Assembly (NCBI RefSeq): GCF_003201815.1
Contig: NZ_QJKB01000014.1
Span: forward strand, 16,186-80,185
DNA from: Undibacterium pigrum
GTDB taxonomy: Bacteria > Pseudomonadota > Gammaproteobacteria > Burkholderiales > Burkholderiaceae_D
Reading direction: 5' to 3'
Length of the DNA stretch: 64,000 bases
Positions 24,512-33,163 of this stretch are shown here, in pieces. A model generated the notes under the pieces. That model did no database searches, had not been told where the DNA came from, and saw nothing but the letters and a program-made list of their open reading frames with translations. Position 1 is the first letter of the stretch. Every line of letters starts with the position of its first letter. The position numbers and the translations under genes were made by a program.

Positions 24512-26524
24512 ATGGTATATATTCCGCCGTTTTTTCAACAGTACGGTCTACCTCCCGATGCTGATGAACGCTCCGTCAAGCGCGCTTATGCAAAACAACT
24601 GAAAAAGATAGACCAGGAAATAGATCTTCCTGGCTTTCAGGCTTTGCGTGAAGCCTATGAAGAAGCGCAAGAATGGATCAGGTATAGAGACAGCGGCAGG
24701 CTGAGCCAGGCTTACGCAGCAGCACAGCAGGCTGCTGAAGCAAGTAGCGAAGACAAGACCCCGGCCCCGCAACAAGAGGTAGTTGCTGAGTCGGCAATGC
24801 CATCGGCAGGGCAAGCAGCTGCAGAAGATATGGCTGCCTTTGAGGCCATACGCTGGCCAGAGCCAGTGCGCCCGCTGGCACCACCAAAGCAGGCTCCAGA
24901 TATAGATGCAGGGAAGTCAGCATCAGCGCCAGATGCGACAGCGTCAGCAAGCGCGTCAGAGGCCGCAACGCAGACCTTGCCGGACAATGACGGCCAGCTG
25001 GCTGCCAGCAAGGCAGAGCGTGTGTTTGCCGAAATGCTCATGGCAATGCGCAAGTGTGCTGACGAAGAAGGCTATGCAGAAAAACATTTGCAACTAGCCA
25101 TGAACGACCCGCGCCTGGGTAGCAGTGATGCGCGTTACGCCTTTGAAACCCTGGTGGCGGCTCACCTTTCCAGAGGCTGGCGACATGGTAACGGTGAGCT
25201 GTTCAATGCAGCCTTTGACATCTTTAACTGGGCCAGGGACAGACGCCGCCTGTTGAGCCTGGGCCGTCCTGGCCATGTGCTGGAACGTGCCTGCAAGGAG
25301 ATGCAGGCTTTCCTCGAAAGACCAGCCAGGGTGCATAAAGCACAATGGGAGCTGCTGAAAAAACTAAGGCAGGAAAAAAATCCGGGCAATAGCTACCTGG
25401 AAGCCAATTTTAAAAAACTGCTGGTGCTCGACGAGTTGTATCCGGTCTGGATATGGATGGTGACCAGCAAGGATAATTTCCTCATCTGGAAAGCGCAATA
25501 CGATGCGCTACAAGAGATAGCCCGGGCAAAGGCACTCAAAGAAGCCGCTGAAATTGAGGCACGCAACAAGGTGGAGCCAGGCAGTGGCGGTACATTTTCT
25601 GTACCTGGTGAGGATGACGGAACTGCTGGAAAAACAGGCTTCTTCACCGCCTTGCGCGCCAGGCACTGGCCTTTTGGCCGCTACTATCTGCCAGCCTTTT
25701 TATGTGTAGTTGTCCTGGTTATCGTGCAATTGATCGTGCATGATGCCAAAACAGTGATACCACCCGAGGCAGTAGTCCAGCAGCCTGTGCCAAAAACGAC
25801 TGCAGCCAGGTTTGATGCTGCCATCCGTGAATTGAGCCGTGTCAGTAATAAAGAAGAAAAGCTGCAAAAGCCGCTGTATGAACTGGTGCAATTGTCAGAA
25901 GAAGGTTATGCCAAAGCTTCCTATCAACTGGGCTGGTTTTATCGCGAAGGCAGGCAGTCCGGGCCAGACGAAACCAAGGCACTCAATTGGTATATCAAGG
26001 CAGCGGAACAGGGACATCTGGAAGCAGCCGTCCTGGTGGCTGATTATTATTTTGAAGGGCGCGGCGTCAACAAGGACCTGGGTGCTGCAATACGCTGGTA
26101 CAGCAAGGCAGCCGCATCCGGGCAAAGCCTGGCACAGATCAAGCTGGCCCATCTGTATGCAGACGGCACAGGTGTGAAAAAAGACAAGCAACGCGCACTG
26201 GAGCTGATTGCCTCTGCCGCAGAAAAAGGGCAGCCCCTGGCACAAAGCGAGCTGGGCATGATACGCATGAGTGGTTTGTATGGCACCCAGGTCAGCACTG
26301 AAAAGGCGGCCTACTGGTTCATGTTAAGCGCCCGCCAGAATGATGTACTGGGCCAGCGCATGTATGGGCTCATCCATGAAAAAGGTCTGGGTGGTTACAA
26401 CAAAGACCTCAATGCTGCAGCAAACTGGTATGGTCGGGCAGCAAGACAAGGCGATGCAGAAGCCCGCAAGAAATTGAAAAGTCTGTGCCAGTCGGGTACT
26501 TATCCGGATTGTAGCGATACATAA
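24512..26524 (+). CDS. J-like/membrane/Sel1-repeat fusion protein 1
   Basis: This 670-residue protein lies 30 bp after hscC. Residues about 5-52 resemble a J-domain (YGLPPDADERSVKRAYAKQL...GFQALREAYEEA), but the HPD tripeptide is replaced by KIDQE. An Ala/Pro-rich linker follows (about 70-165), then a conserved middle domain (about 170-340; RGWRHGNGELFNAAFDIFNW) and one membrane span (about 393-412). The C-terminal half has about six Sel1-like repeats (about 460-655; AALNWYIKAAEQGHLEAA type). Positive residues before the span predict a cytoplasmic J-like part and periplasmic repeats. Probable HscC co-chaperone by context. It has two downstream paralogues. Confidence 0.75.
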   Translation: MVYIPPFFQQYGLPPDADERSVKRAYAKQLKKIDQEIDLPGFQALREAYEEAQEWIRYRDSGRLSQAYAAAQQAAEASSEDKTPAPQQEVVAESAMPSAGQAAAEDMAAFEAIRWPEPVRPLAPPKQAPDIDAGKSASAPDATASASASEAATQTLPDNDGQLAASKAERVFAEMLMAMRKCADEEGYAEKHLQLAMNDPRLGSSDARYAFETLVAAHLSRGWRHGNGELFNAAFDIFNWARDRRRLLSLGRPGHVLERACKEMQAFLERPARVHKAQWELLKKLRQEKNPGNSYLEANFKKLLVLDELYPVWIWMVTSKDNFLIWKAQYDALQEIARAKALKEAAEIEARNKVEPGSGGTFSVPGEDDGTAGKTGFFTALRARHWPFGRYYLPAFLCVVVLVIVQLIVHDAKTVIPPEAVVQQPVPKTTAARFDAAIRELSRVSNKEEKLQKPLYELVQLSEEGYAKASYQLGWFYREGRQSGPDETKALNWYIKAAEQGHLEAAVLVADYYFEGRGVNKDLGAAIRWYSKAAASGQSLAQIKLAHLYADGTGVKKDKQRALELIASAAEKGQPLAQSELGMIRMSGLYGTQVSTEKAAYWFMLSARQNDVLGQRMYGLIHEKGLGGYNKDLNAAANWYGRAARQGDAEARKKLKSLCQSGTYPDCSDT

Positions 26525-26675
26525 GTTCCTCCGGTTTAATTTGGCTCTGGTGGCGCAATGTCTGCCGCCGGAGCGATAAAGAATAAAACCAGCACAACTC
26601 GCACGGGCAATACAAGCAGCACTACCGGTACGAACCCTACAGATCAGACACTTGCTACACCTACACTATATTTCC

Positions 26676-28589
26676 ATGCGTAATCTACCCCTATTTTTCA
26701 TTGAAAATCAGTTAAGTGCAGACGCTGATGAGCGTGATGTCAAACGTGCTTATGCACGGAAACTGAAGCAGATAGATCAGGAAAATGATCTCCAGGGCTT
26801 TCAGGATTTGCGGGATGCCTATGAGGCCGCGCTTAACTGGTTGAAGTACAGGGAACAGTTTCAGTGGCAATTCCAGATAGAGGAAATGCCGCAGGAAGAG
26901 CATGATGATGGCGTAGCTGAGCCAGCCACAGAAACTGAAAAAACTCAGGCACCACCGGACGTGGCAGTGGCAGATGAGATTTTTCTGCAGGACGAAGTTG
27001 ATGCGGCCATGCCTGTGCAAGGAGAGGATCCTGCTTCAAGTGCCACTACACAGCAAGAAGCAGTCGTTCGAAGCACAGAAACAGCGATCAATCCGGCGCA
27101 AGTTGCAAAGAAAATCTTCGATGAAATGCTGGATGCAATGCGTCTGCATAGTGAAGTTGGTGATGATGAGGATTTCGCCGGGAAAAACCTGGCAGCCTTG
27201 CTCGACGATACGCGCCTGTTTCATATGGAAACACGCCTGCTCTTTGAAGGCCTGCTGGCAGAATACCTGTTGCAGGGCTGGCAGCCAGGAAATGGCGAGT
27301 TGTTTGATGTGGCGGTACAAAGTTTTGGCTGGGAAAAAGATCGTCTGCGCCTGTTGCAATTGGGCAGACCTGGCCACGTTATTGATCGTGCCCTGGGTGA
27401 CGCTGCAGAGTTTTATCGCAAAGATAAAAAAGCCCGCGAAAAACTTTGGGTTTTGATTAAAAAAATCAGAAAAGAAAAATCTCCCAGTCAGCAATACCTG
27501 AAAACGAACCTGGGTTTGCTGAGACATATGCAGGATACCTATCTTTCCTGGTTGCTGCTGGTAACCAGCAAGGAAAATCTCGCCCAGTGGTCTGCAGATG
27601 CAGAAGAAATCCAGACCCGCAATCCCATTGGTGATCAGCGGGCATTTCCGCAAAAAGAAGAAAGCAATGCGCATCCTGGCTATTGGATAGTTATTGCCTT
27701 TGTTGTGCTGATGGGCATGTTTTCCAACAAGGACAGGTCAACACCAAGCTATGATCCAGGGACGCTCAAGCCTACCGACGGGATGTCGTTTGTCCTGGAA
27801 AAAACTGACCGCAGTTTGACGCCGCAACAGAGGGTCATGAAGGCAGAGAGATTGCTGTCCATGAACTGGAACATGAAAGAAAATTTAAAGCAGGCTGTGC
27901 GCGCTCTGGAAAGTGCGGCAGGGGATGATAGCAGTGAAGCTGCTTACCGTCTGGGCTGGGTGTACCGTGATGGAAAATTTGTGCCTGCAGACAAGCAAAG
28001 ACAGTATGCCTGGTTCCTGAGGGCTGCTGAACTCGGTCATACGCAAGCCAGCGTCATCGTCGGTGATCTCCTGATGGATGGCCTGGACGGCAAGCCCAAT
28101 TACAAGGAAGCCCTGCAACATTACAAGAAAGCCGCAGACCAGGGGGATGCAAGGGGGCAGTTCAAGCTGGCCTATATGATAGACCGAGGTTACGGAATAA
28201 AGGCAGACAAGGCAGTTGCAGCGCGTCTCGTCCATGCTTCAGCCGAAAAAGGCTTTGCCCATTCCGAATCCCTGATGGGGCAGTTTCATTTGCGCGGAGA
28301 ATATGGCTTTGCGCGGGATGCAGTCAAATCAGCCAACTGGTTTTCATTAAGCGCCAAACACGGCGACCGTGTCGGTGAACGTTATTTTGGCCTGGTTCAT
28401 GAACAGGGATTGGGAAGCTATAAGATCAATCTGGCTGAAGCTGCGAAATGGTATGGCAAGGCGCGTGACCATGGTGACAAGGATGCTGAAAAAAGTTTGA
28501 TGCGCTTGTGCAAGAAACAGGATTTTGCAGAATGCAAGCCAGCGCCTGCAAGCGTCAGTACGATTTCTGTCGTGACCAAGGAAAAATGA
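26676..28589 (+). CDS. J-like/membrane/Sel1-repeat fusion protein 2
   Basis: The start is ATG 26676 (MRNLPLFFIENQLSADADERDVKRAYARKL); the TTG at 26652 is rejected. This is a 637-residue paralogue of the preceding protein with the same order. A J-like domain (residues about 5-50) has KQIDQEND where HPD should be. A middle domain follows (GWQPGNGELFDVAVQSFGW, about 200), then one membrane span (about 334-350) and Sel1-like repeats (about 415-620; AAYRLGWVYRDG, ASVIVGDLLMDGLDG). It is separated from gene 1 by about 150 bp without a clear terminator. It is presumed to dock HscC at the inner membrane; the client is unknown. Confidence 0.75.
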   Translation: MRNLPLFFIENQLSADADERDVKRAYARKLKQIDQENDLQGFQDLRDAYEAALNWLKYREQFQWQFQIEEMPQEEHDDGVAEPATETEKTQAPPDVAVADEIFLQDEVDAAMPVQGEDPASSATTQQEAVVRSTETAINPAQVAKKIFDEMLDAMRLHSEVGDDEDFAGKNLAALLDDTRLFHMETRLLFEGLLAEYLLQGWQPGNGELFDVAVQSFGWEKDRLRLLQLGRPGHVIDRALGDAAEFYRKDKKAREKLWVLIKKIRKEKSPSQQYLKTNLGLLRHMQDTYLSWLLLVTSKENLAQWSADAEEIQTRNPIGDQRAFPQKEESNAHPGYWIVIAFVVLMGMFSNKDRSTPSYDPGTLKPTDGMSFVLEKTDRSLTPQQRVMKAERLLSMNWNMKENLKQAVRALESAAGDDSSEAAYRLGWVYRDGKFVPADKQRQYAWFLRAAELGHTQASVIVGDLLMDGLDGKPNYKEALQHYKKAADQGDARGQFKLAYMIDRGYGIKADKAVAARLVHASAEKGFAHSESLMGQFHLRGEYGFARDAVKSANWFSLSAKHGDRVGERYFGLVHEQGLGSYKINLAEAAKWYGKARDHGDKDAEKSLMRLCKKQDFAECKPAPASVSTISVVTKEK

Positions 28590-28595
28590 ATTTTC

Positions 28596-30428
28596 ATGGG
28601 TGAGTTGCCAGATTTTTTTGTTCGATATGATTTGCCAGCTGATGCAGATGAGCGTGCAGTCAAGCGTGTCTATGCACGCCAATTGAAACTTATCAATCAG
28701 GAAAGCGATCTTGAAGGCTTTCAGTCCCTGCGTGATGCATATGAAGAGGCGATGGTTTGGCTCGAAAATAAAGCCATTCAGCCTCAACGACAAGGCACCG
28801 TCACATCTGTTGAAACTTTTTCTGCGCAGCTAGCTGAGGAACCATCTCCTTCCCTGAAAAATGAGTATGCTGATGGCGCCCAACATCAAGCCATGGATGC
28901 TGACACGTTAGCAGCACGCAATGATGAGTCGGGAGACTTATCGCGATTTGCAAGCGACAGAATTGAGCCAGACCTGGCACCAATCGCAGGACATGAATCA
29001 CCCGGGCAACTTGCACAAGCTGTTTTTACTGTCATGCTCGATACCTTGCGAAAAAATCCCGGTGACGATGATATTGCAGAATTAAGTTTGCTTAATGCCC
29101 TGGAAGACAAGCGTCTGTCTGGCATGCAGGCAAGACACTTTTTTGAACAGCAAGTAGCATGTTATCTGCTGGAAGGATGGCAACCAGGTAATGGTGATTT
29201 GTTTGACGCTGCTGTTAATTACTTCAACTGGCAACATGACATCCGGCGTTTAATGGCGCTTGGAGAGGCTGGTGATAAACTTGAACTGGCTCTATCCGAA
29301 CTTGCCGAATTCAATAAACTGGACCAACAGCAGTATGCATCAAAAAAAGCATTGCTGATCAAGGCCCGTCGATGGGGGTATCCGGGCAAAGAGTTTTTTC
29401 TAGCGCACTTTGGAAGCTTGCGACATCTGGAGCAAGCTTATCCCCACTGGATCTGGCTGGTAACGAGCAAGGCAAATGTCATTGAATGGTATAGGGTTTA
29501 TGAGCAGTCGCTTGAAAATGAACAGCCGTCTTACGAGCCTTTGCCTGAAAAACCAGTGTTTTTTATCCGGAAACTTGAAACAGTAGTTTTGTTGATTGTG
29601 CTGGTGCTGACACTGATTTTTGTCGCTTTAATGCAGGAAAGTGATAGACAAGAAACCAGAGCCAAGCAAGAAAATTATGCCAGCACTGAATTACGTAATT
29701 CTGGGAGAAAACCTGAAGAATTGCTGGAAGTTGGCAAGGACCTGTTTTATGGTCGTCATAAAACCCAGGAAAATGTCGATCTTGCGATTCGCTACCTCGC
29801 AAATGCTGGTGCAGCAGGAAGCGTAGAAGCAGCTGAGTTGCTAACGGAGATATTTTCTGCGGGTTATAAGGTCAATAAGGATGAGCAATTGGCACATTTC
29901 TGGCGCTTAAAGGCAGCCAACCTGGGAAGCGTGCAGGCACAGATAGAGATGGGCGAATACTTTTTGTTTGGTGCCTCTGGAGAAAAAGACCCGGCCCAGG
30001 CCTTGCAGTGGTACAGGAAAGCTGCGGACAAAGATCAGGGACATGCTGAAGTCAGGATGGCCTACATGTACGAGAATGGCCTGGGCGTTGGGCAAGACAT
30101 GAGCGAGGCCATCAGATTGATCAAGCAAGCTGCAGAAAAAGGGCATCCTTATGCTGCCGCCAAAATGGGATTGATGCATATGGACGGTAGCGGTGGCCTG
30201 GAAAAAAATGAAGAAAAAGCTGTCTACTGGTTTGAGCTAAGTGCAAATCGTGGTGACATGACCGGGCGACGTTTGCTTGCTAATGTGTATGAATTTGGCC
30301 TGGCTAAACATGCCGTGAATCTGGATGAAGCGAGTGTCTGGTATTCCGCAGCAGCAGGACAAGGTGACCAGGAAGCAAAAAACCGGCTCAAGGCAATTTG
30401 CAGCAAACGGAAATACAAGGGATGCTGA
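28596..30428 (+). CDS. J-like/membrane/Sel1-repeat fusion protein 3
   Basis: This is the third paralogue, 610 residues, with ATG 28596 six bases after the previous stop, so it is co-transcribed. The J-like domain (YDLPADADERAVKRVYARQLKLINQES, residues about 9-35) again lacks HPD, here KLINQE. The middle domain has GWQPGNGDLFDAAVNYFNW. One strong membrane span (about 327-347; VVLLIVLVLTLIFVAL) is followed by Sel1-like repeats to about 600 and a short basic tail with cysteines (CSKRKYKGC). It is more diverged in the linker than the other two, which suggests different clients or hetero-oligomers rather than recent duplication. Confidence 0.75.
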   Translation: MGELPDFFVRYDLPADADERAVKRVYARQLKLINQESDLEGFQSLRDAYEEAMVWLENKAIQPQRQGTVTSVETFSAQLAEEPSPSLKNEYADGAQHQAMDADTLAARNDESGDLSRFASDRIEPDLAPIAGHESPGQLAQAVFTVMLDTLRKNPGDDDIAELSLLNALEDKRLSGMQARHFFEQQVACYLLEGWQPGNGDLFDAAVNYFNWQHDIRRLMALGEAGDKLELALSELAEFNKLDQQQYASKKALLIKARRWGYPGKEFFLAHFGSLRHLEQAYPHWIWLVTSKANVIEWYRVYEQSLENEQPSYEPLPEKPVFFIRKLETVVLLIVLVLTLIFVALMQESDRQETRAKQENYASTELRNSGRKPEELLEVGKDLFYGRHKTQENVDLAIRYLANAGAAGSVEAAELLTEIFSAGYKVNKDEQLAHFWRLKAANLGSVQAQIEMGEYFLFGASGEKDPAQALQWYRKAADKDQGHAEVRMAYMYENGLGVGQDMSEAIRLIKQAAEKGHPYAAAKMGLMHMDGSGGLEKNEEKAVYWFELSANRGDMTGRRLLANVYEFGLAKHAVNLDEASVWYSAAAGQGDQEAKNRLKAICSKRKYKGC

Positions 30429-30535
30429 AGCTGAGTAGTGTGCAAGTTTTAAAAATGCTGGCTTTGCATGGGTATGTCGTCAGGAAAATGGTACTTCCAT
30501 CAAGGATTGCAGACCTGGAATAGAAAGCCAGCAAT

Positions 30536-31243
30536 CTAAGCCTCAGCCCTGATCCCCTGCTGTACACGCCATTCCTTCAATAAAGCCTGCCTTGACCCGG
30601 GATATGTCGCATCTGTCACCTCAAGACTTTGTATGCGGTCAGTACGGAAATGGCGGAAGTCCTTGCGTAATTCACACCAGGCGACGATGACGCGCAGCTT
30701 GTCAAAGAAGCCCAGGGCGCAAGGCCAGATGGTGCGCAGGCTGGCTGCACCGGTTTCATCCTGATATTCCAGCACCAGTTTATTCTGCTTGCGTATGGCC
30801 TGGCGTATCTGGCGCAATTGTTCATCACTGGCGCTGTTGCCATTGCTAGCATTACTGTTGCCGGGGCCTATCAGCAAACCGCTGCCTTCCAGTTCCAGTC
30901 GCGCTTCTGCGGGCAAAACGGCGGCGATTTTTGCCAGTGCATCGCGGGCTGCCATGGCCAGCTTGTGATCTGCCTGTTCTGCCACCCAGCGTGATCCCAG
31001 GGCTATTGCGGCGATCTCTTCTTCACTGAACATCAAAGGTGGCAGGGTAAAACCGGGCTGCAAGACATAGCCTATGCCAGCTTCGCCAGCAATTTTTGCA
31101 CCCTGGCCTTGCAGGGTGGCGATATCCCGGTACAGGCTGCGCAGACTGATCCCCAGTTCTTGCGACAATGCCGCTCCGCTGACAGGAAAACGATGCCTGC
31201 GCAGGATTTGCATCAGTTGTAACAGGCGTTCAGTACGGGACAT
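30536..31243 (-). CDS. YafY-type HTH/WYL-domain transcriptional regulator
   Basis: This is a 235-residue protein. The N-terminal winged helix (MSRTERLLQLMQILRRHRFPVSGAALSQELGISLRSLYRDIATLQ, residues 1-45) is of HTH_11 type, and the WYL ligand-sensing region covers about 140-215 (residual motif RTIWPCALGFFDKLRVIVAWCELRKDFRHFRTDRI). Family members sense small ligands or nucleic acid fragments and often control the next gene. No obvious partner is adjacent; the target is unknown. Confidence 0.85.
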   Translation of the reverse strand: MSRTERLLQLMQILRRHRFPVSGAALSQELGISLRSLYRDIATLQGQGAKIAGEAGIGYVLQPGFTLPPLMFSEEEIAAIALGSRWVAEQADHKLAMAARDALAKIAAVLPAEARLELEGSGLLIGPGNSNASNGNSASDEQLRQIRQAIRKQNKLVLEYQDETGAASLRTIWPCALGFFDKLRVIVAWCELRKDFRHFRTDRIQSLEVTDATYPGSRQALLKEWRVQQGIRAEA

Positions 31244-31484
31244 GCTTTGCTCCGGATTTATGGGTAAACGGGCCTGTAAATAAGAAACGCGCCCGTGAGA
31301 GCCATTTTACCTGATGCCAGCATGCAAACATTGATGGGCTGCACTACAGCAAGCTCGTCAGCGTAGTCTTACGCAACTATCGTCATCGTCCGATTTTGTT
31401 CTTTACGGCGGGCGACTACTATGCAGTCATGGATGCAGGACGAACAAAGCCATGTTTAACAAGAAGATAAACAAGGAGTTGACG

Positions 31485-31808
31485 ATGCCACAAGCACATT
31501 GGAGCGTAAAACGCGAGCGCCAATTCAAGCATATCAAGGATGGCTTGGTAAAAAGTGGCCGTAAGCCCGATCTGGCTGCAGAAATTGCTGCCCGTACCGT
31601 TAACAAAGAAAGAGCACAGCACGGTGAAAGCAAGACAGCAAGCAAAACCTCCCTGCAGGACATGCCTGCAGGGAGGCGGGGCGGGCTGAGGTCGCATAGC
31701 GGTGCAGCGGGCCGTACTTATGCGCAGCTGTATCAGGAGGCAAGGAAGAAGAATATCAAGGGGCGCTCAGGCATGAACAAGGTGGCCCTGGAAAAGGCAC
31801 TGGGATAG
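31485..31808 (+). CDS. small basic protein, plasmid-stabilisation-like with Rho N-like end
   Basis: The start is ATG 31485, fixed by an AAGGAG site at 31473-31478; the in-frame upstream ATG at 31452 has none. The protein has 107 residues and is very basic. The N-terminal part (WSVKRERQFKHIKDGLVKSGRKPDLAAEIAARTVNKERA) matches small proteins often labelled plasmid stabilisation protein. The C-terminal 30 residues (YAQLYQEARKKNIKGRSGMNKVALEKAL) resemble a SAP/Rho N-terminal helix-extended-loop-helix nucleic-acid-binding unit. Role unknown; no toxin gene is nearby. Confidence 0.65.
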   Translation: MPQAHWSVKRERQFKHIKDGLVKSGRKPDLAAEIAARTVNKERAQHGESKTASKTSLQDMPAGRRGGLRSHSGAAGRTYAQLYQEARKKNIKGRSGMNKVALEKALG

Positions 31809-31902
31809 AGTTTGAATATAGCAGTGTCAGGCAGTGTCAGACAGTACGAGAAGATGAAATAAAAGAATAAATAAAAATACAAATTTATAAATCAATCTTT
31901 GC

Positions 31903-32097
31903 ATGGGTAAGATCATGATAGTCATAGGCATCAATAAAGCACCGGCACAACAATGGTTTCTGGTTGCATTGCGTACCGCCAAGGCTGCAGCAGAAGCGAA
32001 TGAAGTGGAATGGGAATATGCACATATCAGGATAGAGTTGCCGCAAGGCCGTTCATATTCCAAGTTGCCAGGGCATTTGAACCTGGTTGAAAATTAA
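31903..32097 (+). CDS. small hypothetical protein, 64 residues
   Basis: This is a short open frame (MGKIMIVIGINKAPAQQWFLVALRTAKAAAEANEVEWEYAHIRIE) with balanced composition. A start at 31903 or 31915 is possible; a weak GGTAAGA precedes the second. No known family is recognised. It sits between two other small genes on the same strand. It could be spurious. Confidence 0.35.
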   Translation: MGKIMIVIGINKAPAQQWFLVALRTAKAAAEANEVEWEYAHIRIELPQGRSYSKLPGHLNLVEN

Positions 32098-32133
32098 TAG
32101 TTGGTTCACCAGCGGCAAAATAAGGGGATGATC

Positions 32134-32208
32134 ATGAATACGCCACAATTCATTTTGTATGGAATACTGGCCATGGTCTTGATGACTTCATTTTTCTTGA
32201 AGAGATAA
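32134..32208 (+). CDS. 24-residue membrane peptide
   Basis: This is a very short frame, MNTPQFILYGILAMVLMTS followed by FFLKR and TAA at 32206-32208. AGGGG lies 7 bp upstream of ATG 32134. The peptide is one hydrophobic segment with a basic end, as in small inner-membrane proteins. It stops 2 bp before the ATG of the next secreted protein, which suggests translational coupling. A leader-peptide role is the alternative. Confidence 0.45.
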   Translation: MNTPQFILYGILAMVLMTSFFLKR

Positions 32209-32210
32209 TC

Positions 32211-32702
32211 ATGAACGCGCATCACTTCCATCAATTAGGCTTGATCATTTGCGGCCTGCTCATGTTCACACAATATGCCTGTGCCTATGAAGTCAGGCAA
32301 CTGGCCGGTGAAGATAAAACAGAACAGACCTTGAGTACGCCAAAAGAGTCGGTGACGCATCTCAGTACGACGGTAGCTGAAAATGCACAAGCCGATAGTG
32401 CACCTGCAGCCGTACCTGCGCCAGCACCAGCCGACCCCCTGCTCGCTGGCCGGGCCGGAAACTCTCAAAATTCAAATGGTCAGGGCATGTATGCACGTGT
32501 GACAAAAGAGTACTACAACCAGGCAGCCGCAGTACCTGGTAAACAGGAAAAAGCCGATACCCTGTCGAAATTCGGTTTTCGTTATTCCCCTACCGGTAAC
32601 GACCGTATCTGGCTGGAATACCGTTTAAGCGACAAAGCTGCATTACGCCTGCGCGGTGCAGCACACAGGGGTGTCAGAGTGCTGGCGGTTTTTGAGTACT
32701 AA
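32211..32702 (+). CDS. secreted protein of unknown function
   Basis: This is a 163-residue protein with signal peptide (LGLIICGLLMFTQYACA, cleavage near residue 25). The linker is Ala/Pro/Ser-rich (about 55-95, including PAAVPAPAPADP), and a conserved-looking C-terminal domain starts at KFGFRYSPTGNDRIWLEYRLSDKAALRLRGAAHRGVRVLAVF. The linker followed by a small domain suggests a periplasmic or surface protein. A GAAGAGA site precedes the ATG. Its stop codon lies inside an 11-bp tandem repeat. Confidence 0.6.
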   Translation: MNAHHFHQLGLIICGLLMFTQYACAYEVRQLAGEDKTEQTLSTPKESVTHLSTTVAENAQADSAPAAVPAPAPADPLLAGRAGNSQNSNGQGMYARVTKEYYNQAAAVPGKQEKADTLSKFGFRYSPTGNDRIWLEYRLSDKAALRLRGAAHRGVRVLAVFEY

Positions 32703-32724
32703 TTGAGTACTAATTGAGTACTAA
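32692..32724. repeat. 3 x 11-bp tandem repeat at the end of a gene
   Basis: Three perfect copies of TTGAGTACTAA run in tandem. The first contains the stop codon of the preceding gene. Because the period is 11, the TAA of each copy falls in a different frame, so translation is stopped in all three frames. It probably arose by slippage. Confidence 0.8.
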
Positions 32725-32895
32725 AATACTGGGTAAAGTTTGCGTATCAGACATAAACCAGACAAAACATCGTCACCCAATCACATCATTACAGACTGGT
32801 GAAATCCTTCACCGGTCTTCATCGCCAGGCACTTGCACAAGACATAATCCCCCTTCATTTTTGCTATGTGCAGACATGCCTGATCAGGAGGTTGT

Positions 32896-33159
32896 ATGAA
32901 TAGCAGACTGCAAGCAAAAACAATAGAGCGAACGCCGACCATGCATTACAAGAATTATGACATTTTTGTAATTGCCTTCCCAAGACCTGATGGACACTGG
33001 TCAGCCAGTGGTGAAGTACAAAAGTATGGTGCTGAAGGCCTGGAAATCGCCCAGCAATTCAGCGGCTCGTTCAAGGCTGCCAGTGAGACGCAGGCCAAAC
33101 TGGCTGTCATTCGTGACGCCAAGATGAAGATTGATGCCATACTGGCTGAGCTCAATTAG
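32896..33159 (+). CDS. small cytoplasmic protein of unknown function
   Basis: This is an 87-residue protein with a strong AGGAGG site just before ATG 32896. After a polar 15-residue leader it reads MHYKNYDIFVIAFPRPDGHWSASGEVQKYG, then two amphipathic helices ending DAILAELN. The MHYKNYDIFV start with a FPRPDGHWSASGEV strand suggests a small alpha/beta fold. It is convergent with the MFS gene, with its stop 4 bp from the stop of that gene. Confidence 0.6.
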   Translation: MNSRLQAKTIERTPTMHYKNYDIFVIAFPRPDGHWSASGEVQKYGAEGLEIAQQFSGSFKAASETQAKLAVIRDAKMKIDAILAELN

Positions 33160-33163
33160 CCAC

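Noticed and set aside
25900..26480. Repeated patterns in the Sel1 genes as a possible DNA repeat array or CRISPR
   Set aside because: The periodicity is at protein level (about 36 residues) with diverged codons; there are no constant repeats or spacers.
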